Of a stretch of DNA of 64,000 nucleotides, positions 36,110 to 45,972 are shown in pieces. The stretch is from CAYVFC01 sp964450715 (lineage in GTDB: Bacteria > Myxococcota_A > Polyangia > Polyangiales > JAFGIB01), in NCBI GenBank assembly GCA_964450715.1, contig CAYVFC010000022.1, positions 11,507 through 75,506 on the forward strand, written 5' to 3'. The first letter of the stretch is position 1, and every line of letters begins with the position of its first letter. Both the position numbers and the translations under genes were made by a program. The notes beneath the pieces are model-generated. The model worked only from the letters and a program-made list of their open reading frames with translations. It made no database searches and was not told the DNA's origin.

Positions 36110-36240
36110 GTTTTGGTAGCGCGGCGACCCCTGACGCAAGGAAAGGAGCGACGACGAGGAATAGCGTCGCGATTTCGATCAGGAGCGACGCCGCAGATGG
36201 GGTCGTCCGGCCCGAAAGGCGACAGGAGCATTTTCGAGAC
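36110..36240 (+). repeat. Repeat family C, copy 1
   Basis: About 130 bp homologous to 41374-41510 and to the complement of 49981-50140. Shared blocks in order include AGGAGCGACGCCGCAGATG, GCCCGAAAGGCGACAGGAG and CATTTTCGAG. The 321-bp gap (36023-36343) between the PP2C gene (-) and the UDG gene (+) otherwise holds nothing recognised. Confidence 0.6.
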
Positions 36241-36343
36241 GTGCTCGAGTTACCGGACCATAGTACCGGATCGAGTCGCGGGTCGTCGATAGCAGGCGGC
36301 ACCTGGGGCGGGTTGCTTCCGTCGCGGTTTCGAGCGAGCTTGT

Positions 36344-37261
36344 ATGCGAACATCGATGGAAGAGCCCAGGAAAAGCCTTCGCGCCCTATCCGCCGCGCTC
36401 AGGGCCCACCTCGAGGAAGAGCTCGAGCTGGGTGAGCCGGGCATTTCCGTCGCGCGGGCCGCGAAGCCGAGAAGAGCGTCCGGCACGGTACCAACGGTCC
36501 GCTCCGCTACGCTCGACGCTCGCGAAGAGCGAGAGCAGGAAGCGCAGACCGGACTACGCCCGGATCGGCAAGGCGTCGATGCCGAGATGCGAGGAGCCGG
36601 ACGGGCGGCTCGTCCGGAGCGGGAGGTCGCGGCGGCCGGCGCCCGGGGGCGGACGGCGGAAAAGCAGCCGAGCGTAAGCGGAGCGATCGCCGGATCCGGG
36701 CCGAAGCGCGAGCGGCTCGAGGAGCTGGCGCGGGAAGCGGCGTCGTGCACCGCATGCGAGCTGCACTTGGAACGTACGCGCAGCGTCTTCCATCGCGGCG
36801 ACTCCGATGCCCGGCTGGTTTTCGTCGGCGAAGGGCCGGGCTACGAGGAGGACCAGCAAGGAGAGCCCTTCGTGGGGCAGGCGGGGCAGCTGCTCGATCG
36901 GATGATCGTAGCCATGGGCTTCGCGAGGGACCGGGTTTACGTCTGTAACGTGGTCAAGTGCCGCCCGCCCGGCAATCGCACCCCGAGTCCTGAGGAGGCG
37001 CAGGCGTGTCGGCGCTTCCTCCGCGATCAGCTCGAGATCATAGCTCCGGCGGTGATCGTGGCGCTAGGCCGGTGCGCGGCCGAGAACCTGGGGGCCGCGC
37101 CGCCTGCGGGGCGATGGCGAGGTGCGTGGGGGCAGTGGCAGGGGATACCGGTCATGCCGACGTACCACCCGGCTTATCTTTTACGGACCCCGTCGGCGAA
37201 GCGGCCGGTGTGGGAAGATCTGCAGAAGGTGATGAAAAGGCTTCTCGAATCAGCGCCATAG
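36344..37261 (+). CDS. Type-4 (Fe-S) uracil-DNA glycosylase with long N-terminal extension
   Basis: A 305-residue protein whose last ~175 residues are a family 4 uracil-DNA glycosylase, removing uracil from DNA to start base-excision repair. Seen: GEGPGYEEDQQGEPFVGQAG (motif A), CRPPGNRTPSPEE, and TYHPAYLLR (motif C). The four [4Fe-4S] cysteines are at about 135, 138, 206 and 222, the spacing expected for the family. The first ~125 residues are charged, low-complexity and probably disordered, absent from typical ~200-residue members. They look like a linker or protein-interaction region. The start could be internal. Confidence 0.9.
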   Translation: MRTSMEEPRKSLRALSAALRAHLEEELELGEPGISVARAAKPRRASGTVPTVRSATLDAREEREQEAQTGLRPDRQGVDAEMRGAGRAARPEREVAAAGARGRTAEKQPSVSGAIAGSGPKRERLEELAREAASCTACELHLERTRSVFHRGDSDARLVFVGEGPGYEEDQQGEPFVGQAGQLLDRMIVAMGFARDRVYVCNVVKCRPPGNRTPSPEEAQACRRFLRDQLEIIAPAVIVALGRCAAENLGAAPPAGRWRGAWGQWQGIPVMPTYHPAYLLRTPSAKRPVWEDLQKVMKRLLESAP

Positions 37262-37300
37262 CGGCTGGCTTACGGCTCTGGCGCCGCATACAGTAGAGGC

Positions 37301-37870
37301 ATGGAACGGCGGCTCCCGGAAGACGAACTCGATCTCGGTCTGCCGCCGCTGGACGGCGGTGAAGACGAGGAGCAACCCGCCGCCGCGCCCGGGGACGACG
37401 CCGATCTTGATTTGGATACGCTGGGGGACAGCGAGGAGGTCGGGCTGGACGCGGCCTCGGGCAGCGACGAGCACTTTGACCTTTCGGAGCTGATCGGCTC
37501 CTCGGAAGGCGAAGAGAGCCAGCGGTGGACACCCGACAGCGAGGCTGCCGAGGACCTGGCCGGTGCTGAACCGGACGTAATGCACGGCGACGAGGATGGC
37601 TGGACCGAGGACTGCGAGGCGGCTGAGGACGGGGATTACGAGGCGGAGGGCGTCGTCTCTCTGATACCGCCCGATGCTTCCTCGGAGGACGGCGGCGAGG
37701 AGGGGGTGGATGAGAAGGAAGGGCGCGAAGTTCCGGCCGGGGAGGACGACGAGACGGCGCTGCCTCCGCTGGACCCGGGCGGGGAGGGGGAAGAGGGCGA
37801 GGATGACGAGGAGGCGTTCGGGCGCAAGCTCCTCGACGAGATGGCCGACGGAGGTATTCCGGACGAATAG
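37301..37870 (+). CDS. Highly acidic hypothetical protein
   Basis: A 189-residue protein with an extreme excess of Asp and Glu and no hydrophobic core, signal peptide or known domain. Two similar segments mark its ends: ELDLGLPPLDGGEDEE near the N-terminus and ETALPPLDPGGEGEE near residue 150, so it may have short linear motifs (LPPLD). It ends RKLLDEMADGGIPDE. Probably intrinsically disordered. It is 39 bp after the UDG gene and upstream of the rpsP promoter. The coding call rests on the open frame, G/C-ending codons and the internal motif repeat; the function is unknown. Confidence 0.65.
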   Translation: MERRLPEDELDLGLPPLDGGEDEEQPAAAPGDDADLDLDTLGDSEEVGLDAASGSDEHFDLSELIGSSEGEESQRWTPDSEAAEDLAGAEPDVMHGDEDGWTEDCEAAEDGDYEAEGVVSLIPPDASSEDGGEEGVDEKEGREVPAGEDDETALPPLDPGGEGEEGEDDEEAFGRKLLDEMADGGIPDE

Positions 37871-37935
37871 TCCGCCGCGAGCGGCGCCTTTCGGCTCGTT
37901 GGGGGGGGCGGGAGGAGGTGCCCGACCCCCGGTAC

Positions 37936-37964
37936 TTGACGAGGCCGGTCCCCGAGAGTAACTT
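37936..37964 (+). promoter_or_regulatory. Sigma-70 promoter of the rpsP operon
   Basis: TTGACG (37936-37941), a 17-bp spacer and TAACTT (37959-37964), 66 bp before the rpsP ATG and after the end of the acidic-protein gene. Confidence 0.65.
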
Positions 37965-38029
37965 CCGCCGATTCGTCCCCATACGGGTTTTCACCATTCT
38001 TCCCGATACTTGCAGCGAGATAACCCCTC

Positions 38030-38290
38030 ATGGTCAAGATTCGACTTTCCCGCTTCGGAAGCAAGAAGCACCCCTACTATCATATCGTCGTCTGTGACGC
38101 GGAAGCGCCGCGAGACGGAAAGTTCCTGGAGCAGATCGGCATCTACGATCCCAGCAAGCCCATCGAGCAGGCACGCATCAATCTCGGCCGGGTCGAACAC
38201 TGGCGCAAGACGGGTGCGCGGCCGACCGATACCGTGAAGAAGATCATCCGTTGCAGCGAGAAGCTCGCTGCCGCCGAACCGGCGGCCTGA
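38030..38290 (+). CDS. rpsP: 30S ribosomal protein S16
   Basis: An 86-residue S16 with the family N-terminus MVKIRLSRFGSKKHPYYHIV and the motifs DAEAPRDGKFLEQIGIYDPS and RVEHWRKTGARPTDTV. A structural protein of the 30S subunit body. First gene of the usual rpsP-khpA-rimM-trmD-rplS ribosome-maturation cluster; khpA begins 3 bp after its stop. Confidence 0.97.
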   Translation: MVKIRLSRFGSKKHPYYHIVVCDAEAPRDGKFLEQIGIYDPSKPIEQARINLGRVEHWRKTGARPTDTVKKIIRCSEKLAAAEPAA

Positions 38291-38293
38291 GGC

Positions 38294-38533
38294 ATGGAAC
38301 AGCTCAAGGAGATGATCGCCTTCATCGCGAAGGCGTTGGTAGATGATCCGGATGCGGTACAGGTCGCCGCGGTGGAAGGCGAGCGAACCGTCGTGGTCGA
38401 GCTCTCGGTGGCGCCGTCCGACCTGGGCAAGGTTATCGGCAAGGACGGCCGTACCGCGCGCGCCATGCGCACGTTGCTCTCGTCTACCTCGGCCAGACAC
38501 TCGAAGCGCGCCGTTCTGGAGATCCTCGAATAG
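38294..38533 (+). CDS. khpA: KH-domain RNA-binding protein KhpA
   Basis: A 79-residue single-KH-domain protein of the YlqC/KhpA family. The RNA-binding GxxG loop is IGKDG in LGKVIGKDGRTARAMRTLL. KhpA acts with KhpB in RNA binding in other bacteria; here its position between rpsP and rimM is the standard one. It sits 3 bp after rpsP and 2 bp before rimM. Confidence 0.93.
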   Translation: MEQLKEMIAFIAKALVDDPDAVQVAAVEGERTVVVELSVAPSDLGKVIGKDGRTARAMRTLLSSTSARHSKRAVLEILE

Positions 38534-38535
38534 AC

Positions 38536-39087
38536 TTGCCGTCCTGCGAACCGCTGGTGGCGCTGGCAGTAGTCGTTCGCCCGCACGGCGTGCACGGGGA
38601 GTTGCGGGTGAAGCTGCACAATCCCGGCTCGGATCTGCTGTTTCGCGCCGAGACGCTGTTGTTGCGTTCGGAGCAGGGGATCCGAGAGGCCCGGGTGACT
38701 TCCGCGCGCCCGCACCAGAAGGGGATGGTGCTGCTGCACCTTCAGGGCTGCACCTCTCGCGAACAGGCCGAGGCCTTCCGTTCGGCCGAGGTCTGCCTTC
38801 CCCGCAACGCCTTGCCCGAGCTCTCCGAGGACGAGTACTACCTTTACGACCTGATGGGCCTGAAGGCGGTCCGTCGCGACGGGTCGGAGGTCGGGAAGGT
38901 GGAAGGGGTGCAAGTCTACCCGGCCGCGGACGCGTTGCGCATCCGCGCCGAGCGGGGCGTCTGCGAGCTGCCCCTGATCGAACCCTACCTGGTCCGGGTG
39001 GAGCTTCAGGCGGGTCGCGTGGTGGTCGACGGGTTGGAAGATCTGGACTGGGAGCGCCCTCGGAATAGGAAACGTAAATCGCGGTGA
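38536..39087 (+). CDS. rimM: Ribosome maturation factor RimM
   Basis: A 183-residue protein with the N-terminal RimM barrel (VVRPHGVHGELRVKLHNPGS, GCTSREQAEAFRSAEV) and the C-terminal PRC-barrel (DEYYLYDLMGLKAV, LPLIEPYLVRVEL). It assists 30S maturation by binding S19. A TTG start at 38536 lies 2 bp after khpA, so translation is probably coupled. trmD follows 9 bp downstream. Confidence 0.93.
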   Translation: MPSCEPLVALAVVVRPHGVHGELRVKLHNPGSDLLFRAETLLLRSEQGIREARVTSARPHQKGMVLLHLQGCTSREQAEAFRSAEVCLPRNALPELSEDEYYLYDLMGLKAVRRDGSEVGKVEGVQVYPAADALRIRAERGVCELPLIEPYLVRVELQAGRVVVDGLEDLDWERPRNRKRKSR

Positions 39088-39096
39088 GGGGAGGCG

Positions 39097-39882
39097 ATGG
39101 TGCTTTTCAACGTGGTCACCCTGTTCCCGGAGCTGATCGACTCCTGGTCGGCGATCGGATTGATCGGTAAATCCATCAAGTCAGGAATCCTCCAGCTCCG
39201 TTGCCTCTCCCCGCGCGAGTTCACCGCCGACCGGCACCGCAGCGTGGACGACACGCCCTTTGGAGGCGGCGCGGGCATGGTGATGGCGGCGGCTCCCCTG
39301 GTCGAGGCCATGGAGGCGCTGGACGCCGGGGGCGTGGCGGGGGAGGGTGACGCGTCCGGTGAGCCGTTCGCATCACCTGCTCATCGCGTCCTGCTCACGC
39401 CGCAGGGGGCGCCCATGAGCCACGGGCACGCGGTGCGCTTTTCCCGCATGGCGGCCATCACCCTGGTCTGCGGGCGCTACGAGGGGGTAGACGAGCGCGT
39501 GCGCGCCTTCGTGCACGAGGAGCTCTCCATGGGGGACTTCGTTCTCAACGGCGGCGAGGTCGCCGCCATGGCCGTTATAGAGGCGACCGCCCGGTTGCTG
39601 CCCGGGGTGCTGGGCAATGCCGACTCCCCGCGGGATGAGTCGCACAGTCGAGGCCTGCTCGAGTACCCCCACTACACCAGGCCCCGGTCCTTCAGGGGCA
39701 TGGAGGTGCCCGAGGTATTGATCTCGGGCAACCACGCCGAGATCGAGCGCTGGCGCCGGAAACAGGCGCTGTTGCGGACCCGCCAGCGGCGTCCCGACCT
39801 GTTCGAAAGGGTAAGTCCGAGCGCCGAGGAGCTCGCTTGGTTGGAAGGGCAGGGATCGGAAGACCGGAAAGGTGAGCAGTAG
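39097..39882 (+). CDS. trmD: tRNA (guanine-N1)-methyltransferase TrmD
   Basis: A 261-residue SPOUT-fold enzyme that methylates G37 of tRNAs with S-adenosylmethionine. Seen: FNVVTLFPELIDSW, HRSVDDTPFGGGAGMVM, the trefoil-knot motif LVCGRYEGVDERV, DFVLNGGEVAAMAVIEA and the YPHYTRPRSFRGMEVPEVL segment. Size is slightly above the E. coli 255. It is normally essential. Confidence 0.97.
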   Translation: MVLFNVVTLFPELIDSWSAIGLIGKSIKSGILQLRCLSPREFTADRHRSVDDTPFGGGAGMVMAAAPLVEAMEALDAGGVAGEGDASGEPFASPAHRVLLTPQGAPMSHGHAVRFSRMAAITLVCGRYEGVDERVRAFVHEELSMGDFVLNGGEVAAMAVIEATARLLPGVLGNADSPRDESHSRGLLEYPHYTRPRSFRGMEVPEVLISGNHAEIERWRRKQALLRTRQRRPDLFERVSPSAEELAWLEGQGSEDRKGEQ

Positions 39883-39924
39883 GATTCGCGCGGCCGGACA
39901 TCGTTGTCATCACATTCGTTTACA

Positions 39925-39953
39925 TTGACGTGACCCGACTCGCGTGCTAGCTC
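39925..39953 (+). promoter_or_regulatory. Possible promoter of rplS
   Basis: TTGACG (39925-39930), 17-bp spacer, TAGCTC (39948-39953). It lies 72 bp before the rplS ATG, in the 142-bp trmD-rplS gap; the -10 match is weak. Confidence 0.4.
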
Positions 39954-40024
39954 TGCGCACCTTTGATCGCGCGGAGCGCAATAGGGACCTGCGTACCGGG
40001 ACCCGTCCGAATGGAGATGCCGTC

Positions 40025-40390
40025 ATGGCCAGGTTTTTTCCCGAGCTCAAAAGTATCGAGGCCGATAATCTCAAAGAAGCTCCGTCGTTCCGCGTGGGAG
40101 AGACGGTCAAGGTTCACTACCGGATCCGCGAAGGCGAGAAGGAGCGGATCCAGGTCTTCCAGGGCGTGGTCATCCGCAAATCGGGCGGGGGTGTCGGCGC
40201 CACCTTCTGCGTACGTAAGAGATCGGGCGGGGTCGGAGTCGAGCGGATATTTCCCGTGCACTCACCCCGTATCGAAAAGGTCGAGATAGTCAGCAGCGGC
40301 CGAGTAAGGCGCTCGCGGCTCTACTTCCTGCGGATGCTCTCCGGCAAGAAGGCGCGTCTGCGCGAAGAGAGGCGGGAAGTGCAGGCGTAG
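40025..40390 (+). CDS. rplS: 50S ribosomal protein L19
   Basis: A 121-residue L19 at the 30S-50S interface. Seen: FRVGETVKVHYRIREGEKER, RIQVFQGVVI and the GVGVERIFPVHSPRIEKVEI core, with the typical end VRRSRLYFLRMLSGKKARLRE. The ATG at 40025 matches the family start; the frame extends back to 39944 but those residues are not L19-like. Its TAG stop (40388-40390) is the first arm of a family B repeat. Confidence 0.96.
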   Translation: MARFFPELKSIEADNLKEAPSFRVGETVKVHYRIREGEKERIQVFQGVVIRKSGGGVGATFCVRKRSGGVGVERIFPVHSPRIEKVEIVSSGRVRRSRLYFLRMLSGKKARLREERREVQA

Positions 40391-40424
40391 GGCCGTAACG
40401 GGCGGGTGCAAGGCCCGCCCCTAC
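40387..40424. repeat. Family B repeat giving both stop codons of a convergent pair
   Basis: GTAGGGCCGTAACGGGCGGG...GGCCCGCCCCTAC. The left TAG ends rplS and the right CTA is the complement of the larE TAG stop. The GGGCGGG/CCCGCCC stem could act as a terminator in both directions. Confidence 0.8.
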
Positions 40425-41236
40425 GTTTGTAGCGTCTCGTTCAGCGAACCGGTCCGGTAGCCCTCGAGGTCGAGGGCGACGAAGGCCAGGCCCGCCTTTC
40501 TGGCCGCCTGGACGATACCCTCGCGCATCTCGAAAGCCGTCTGCATCTCGTCGCGGGCCACCTCGATGCGGGCCGCGTCGCCGTGCAGCCGGACGCGAAC
40601 CTGGCGCAGCCCCATCCCTTTCAGGGCGGCCTCCATCTTCTCTATACGTAGCAAACGCTCGGCAGTTACCGGCGTTCCGTAAGGGATCCGGGAGGCGAGG
40701 CAGGCAGAGGCCGGCTTGTCCCAGAACTCCAGCTTCATCTCTCGCGCCAGTTGCCGGATCTCGGCCTTGCCCAACTCGGCCTCGATCAAGGGGTGGCGCA
40801 CCCCGGCCTCGGAAGCCGCCTGCAATCCAGGTCTGTAATCGCCGAGGTCGTCCGCAGTGGCTCCGTCCGCCAGGTGGGCGAAGCCGAGCTCTGCTCGTCT
40901 CTCCTCTGCCAGCCGGAACAGCTCGCTCTTGCAGTGGTAGCAGCGGTCGGGCCGATTCTCGGCATACCGCGGGTTTTCGAGCTCTCTGGAGGTTTCCAGC
41001 AGATGCCGTACCCCTATCCGACGCGCCGTTCGCTCCGCCTGCTCGCGCTCGGAGGCCGGCAAGGTCGGGCTTACCGCGGTGACGGCCACCGCCCGCTCCC
41101 CGAGCACCCGGGTCGCGACCGCGAGCAGGAAGCCGCTGTCCAGCCCACCGCTATAGGTGATGACCACCGAGCGCATCTCCCGCAGCAGGCGTTCGAGGTT
41201 TTCCAGCTTTTTCGCTGCGTCGCTCACCGAGGGCAT
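40421..41236 (-). CDS. larE: ATP-dependent sacrificial sulfur transferase LarE
   Basis: A 271-residue PP-loop ATPase of the LarE family, which adds sulfur to the pyridinium precursor of the nickel-pincer nucleotide cofactor. Seen: the PP-loop motif VVITYSGGLDSGFLLAV, CYHCKSELF, DGATADDLGDYRPG and ACLASRIPYGTPV. Having CxxC plus the ACLASR cysteine resembles the three-cysteine LarE type reported to hold a [4Fe-4S] cluster, rather than the single-cysteine sacrificial type. ATG 41236 has AGGAG five bases upstream. larB and larC are not in the window. Confidence 0.92.
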   Translation of the reverse strand: MPSVSDAAKKLENLERLLREMRSVVITYSGGLDSGFLLAVATRVLGERAVAVTAVSPTLPASEREQAERTARRIGVRHLLETSRELENPRYAENRPDRCYHCKSELFRLAEERRAELGFAHLADGATADDLGDYRPGLQAASEAGVRHPLIEAELGKAEIRQLAREMKLEFWDKPASACLASRIPYGTPVTAERLLRIEKMEAALKGMGLRQVRVRLHGDAARIEVARDEMQTAFEMREGIVQAARKAGLAFVALDLEGYRTGSLNETLQT

Positions 41237-41373
41237 TGTACTCCTGGAAATCCGCTTCGCATTCCGGGTCGCGATCTTTTCACGTGCAACGGCCAGGACT
41301 CGGCAACCGTCAGAATCGCGTCGCGGTAGGCAAATCGACCGCCGTTTGCTAAGAACGGATCCCGAAAACGGAC

Positions 41374-41510
41374 CGAGCCTCGCGCCGCGCCGTGAGGTCG
41401 TCTGCAAGGCGGACCGACGAGCGCGGGTAGAGTCCTTGCGAGGAGGTCCAACGCCGCAGACGACCCCGTGCCGCAAGCGAGGCGACGGGGGTTTTTCCCA
41501 TCCGTTCGAG
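41374..41510 (+). repeat. Repeat family C, copy 2
   Basis: Blocks shared with the complement of 49981-50140: ACCGAGC.TCGCG, CTGCAAGG, GACGAGCG, GCGAGGAGG, ACGCCGCAGA and CCGCAAGCGAGGCGACGGG. It ends just before the enoyl-CoA hydratase gene, filling half of the 283-bp larE/ECH gap. The other half (41237-41373) shows nothing recognised. Confidence 0.7.
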
Positions 41511-41519
41511 GAACGTCCG

Positions 41520-42191
41520 ATGTTCGATCTACAAAAAGATGGTGATGTCTACCTGCTGCGTATGGCAGCCGGGGAGAACCGCTTTAACGGGGATTTCGTC
41601 AAGGAGGTCAACCGAGCGTTGGATGAGATCGAGCGCTCGCAGGGACCGGCGTCGTTGGTCACCACGGGCGAGGGCAAGTTCTACTCGAACGGCCTGGACC
41701 TCGAATGGATGGCGACCCTGAGCCAGAAGGAGGTCGACGCGCACGTACGCAACGTCCACGCCTTGTTTTTTCGCATGTTCACCTTTCCGGTGGTCACGGT
41801 GGCGGCGCTCAACGGCCACGTATTCGCCGCGGGGGCCATGATCGCTCTGGCGCACGATTACCGGATCATGCGGGGGGACCGGGGCTTCTTCTGCCTTCCC
41901 GAGGTCGATATCCGCATTCCCTTCACCGAGCCGATGGCAACCCTGATCCGTGCCCGGCTTCCGGCCGGCAACGTGGTTCACGAGGCCATGTGCACCGGAA
42001 AGCGCTACGGCGGAGACGACGCGGCGCGCCTCGGCATAGTGGACCGCGCCGTTCCCGAGGACGAGGTGGTGTCCGCGGCCGTGGAGCTGGCCCGGGGCCT
42101 GGCCGACAAGCACCGGGATACGCTGGCTAAGATCAAGCGCGGCGCCTATCCCGAAGTGGTCGAGGTGTTCGAGAGGGACGCTCGGGGGTAG
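41520..42191 (+). CDS. Enoyl-CoA hydratase/isomerase family protein
   Basis: A 223-residue crotonase-fold protein. The oxyanion-hole segments are visible: GKFYSNGLDLEWM and AALNGHVFAAGAMIALAHDYRIM, and the FFCLPEVDIRIPF segment resembles Delta3,Delta2-enoyl-CoA isomerases (peroxisomal ECI type). The hydratase acid/base glutamates are not obvious, so isomerase or another CoA reaction is more likely than hydration; the substrate is unknown. It starts just after a family C repeat and ends 9 bp before the convergent fusA. Confidence 0.85.
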   Translation: MFDLQKDGDVYLLRMAAGENRFNGDFVKEVNRALDEIERSQGPASLVTTGEGKFYSNGLDLEWMATLSQKEVDAHVRNVHALFFRMFTFPVVTVAALNGHVFAAGAMIALAHDYRIMRGDRGFFCLPEVDIRIPFTEPMATLIRARLPAGNVVHEAMCTGKRYGGDDAARLGIVDRAVPEDEVVSAAVELARGLADKHRDTLAKIKRGAYPEVVEVFERDARG

Positions 42192-42200
42192 ACCGGGTCA

Positions 42201-44276
<2,076 letters not shown>

Positions 44277-44425
44277 GGGTACGCCCCGGGTGAACGGAAG
44301 GCGCGCTTCATAGTCCCTTGGAGGCGGGTTGTCGATGAAAACCGTGCAACATCGCCGATCCAGTTCGGTGCGCGCCTTGCGCACGCCGGGGCGCAGGGCC
44401 GGACCTTGTGCCCCCTCCCACCGTT

Positions 44426-45418
44426 TTATCGAGACGCCGCGGATACCGCGGCAGGAACCACTGCGGCCGTCGTGGCTGCTTCCGGTCTCTCGACGGGGCG
44501 CCTCACGCCCAGCGACGCGCGGGAAAGGATGGCCTCGCAAAGGTCGCCGAAGTCGTAGCCCACGCCTCTGGCGATTTTTGGCAGCAGTGAGGTGGGCGTC
44601 ATGCCGGGCAGGGTGTTGACCTCCAGCACGTACTCGTTCTCGCCATCGGTGGCGAGCATGTCGACCCGTACCGCCCCGGAAACGCCCAGAGCATCCACCG
44701 CCCGTTCGGCGATGCGCAGCATCCCCTGGTAGCGGGTGGGGGGAAGCCTGGCCGGGAAGAAGTACTCGGTCTGTCCGCTCTGGTACTTGGACCGGTAGTC
44801 GTAAACGCCGCTGTGCGGCACGATCTCGAGCGCGCCGAGCGCGCGACCGTCGAGAACGCCGACGGTGATTTCGCGTCCGGCGACGAAACGCTCCACCACG
44901 ATCGAATCGTCGAAGCGCGCCGCTTCCTCGCACCGAGTGGCTAGCTCCGCGATGTCGTCTGCTCTGCCGGCGCCGATGCTCGATCCCTGCCGGCGCGGCT
45001 TGACGAAGACCGGATAGCCGAAGCAGCCGTGTATCTCGTCGAGCTCGGGTATCTGCTCGGCGTCGATCGCGTAGTAGGGGGGGGTAGGGACGTTGAGCAG
45101 CCGGAAGAGCTCCTTGGACTTGAGCTTGTCCATGGCCAGCGCGCTCTCGGTCACCGCCGAGCCGGTGTAAGGGATCTGTAGTATCTCGAGCAGCCCCTGG
45201 ATGCAGCCATCCTCGCCGTAGGAGCCGTGCAGGGCGATGAAGGCGACGTCTATCGGTTCCTGCCGGAGCACCTGATCGATATCGCGATCGACGAAGACCT
45301 TGATCACGTCATGTCCGCGTTCGAGCAGCGCGTCGTATATCGCCTCGCCGGTGACCATCGATACCTGTCGCTCCGCGCTGAGGCCGCCCATCAGGATCCC
45401 GATTCGCTTCGATTTCAT
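44426..45418 (-). CDS. ddl: D-alanine--D-alanine ligase
   Basis: A 330-residue ATP-grasp ligase making D-Ala-D-Ala for peptidoglycan. Seen: IGILMGGLSAERQVSMVTG, FIALHGSYGEDGCIQGLLE, PYTGSAVTESALAMDK, PVFVKPRRQGSSIGAG, VLEVNTLPGMTPTSLLPK. The C-terminal ~25 residues are Ala/Val-rich and not part of the fold. It lies 149 bp upstream of fusA on the same strand, away from any dcw cluster. Confidence 0.95.
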   Translation of the reverse strand: MKSKRIGILMGGLSAERQVSMVTGEAIYDALLERGHDVIKVFVDRDIDQVLRQEPIDVAFIALHGSYGEDGCIQGLLEILQIPYTGSAVTESALAMDKLKSKELFRLLNVPTPPYYAIDAEQIPELDEIHGCFGYPVFVKPRRQGSSIGAGRADDIAELATRCEEAARFDDSIVVERFVAGREITVGVLDGRALGALEIVPHSGVYDYRSKYQSGQTEYFFPARLPPTRYQGMLRIAERAVDALGVSGAVRVDMLATDGENEYVLEVNTLPGMTPTSLLPKIARGVGYDFGDLCEAILSRASLGVRRPVERPEAATTAAVVPAAVSAASR

Positions 45419-45972
45419 CTCCGCTCCTTCCGGTATCGATTTGAAGCACTATCCTTTTGCACTAGCAAGAGCGCGGAACCGGGGTCAAGAAAACGCGGAA
45501 CCGGGGCGGGCTGCGTGAACCGAAGGTACCGGAAGGGGGGAGAGCGCGCGGCGAACCGATTTGCGCGGCCGAAGCCATGGTGTTATTATGCTGTCCCGGA
45601 ATCGCACAGGGACGCCTTTCGTTTCCGTTCCTGCAAGAGGGTATCCGTCGAAATGAAGGCGGAGGGAGGCAAGGTTTTCACGTGCGGATCCGATCCGAAT
45701 TCTTTCCTGCCGTTTCGCTCGCGTTACGCGCAAGAGTCTTGACCGGGGAACGATCCCCGACCTCGGACAGCGGATCACCGCTGGTACTCATTTTGAATTC
45801 ACCATGAGATTCAAGGCGAGAGCGCAATCGAAGAGTTCGCCTGCCGGCGCTTTTCGAACGGGGACACGAGCGGCGTCCATGGCTCGTCGTATCGATCGCG
45901 ATAGGGGTCGCGTAGCAGATCGTTCTGATTTGCGGATGAGCTTTCCCCACCCCCGTGGAATCGACAGTACCG
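45419..45972. other. 554-bp divergent intergenic region, nothing recognised
   Basis: It lies between ddl (-) and the HARE-HTH gene (+), so promoters in both directions are expected. Only a short direct repeat (GCGGAACCGGGG, twice near 45474-45505) stands out. Open frames here lack family-like sequence. Confidence 0.45.

Noticed and set aside
41237..41476. 80-residue N-terminal extension of LarE
   Set aside because: It crosses a family C repeat and is not LarE-like; ATG 41236 has a good ribosome site.
44277..44933. Long N-terminal extension of EF-G
   Set aside because: The extension overlaps ddl and is Arg-rich without motifs; EF-G homology starts exactly at 44276.
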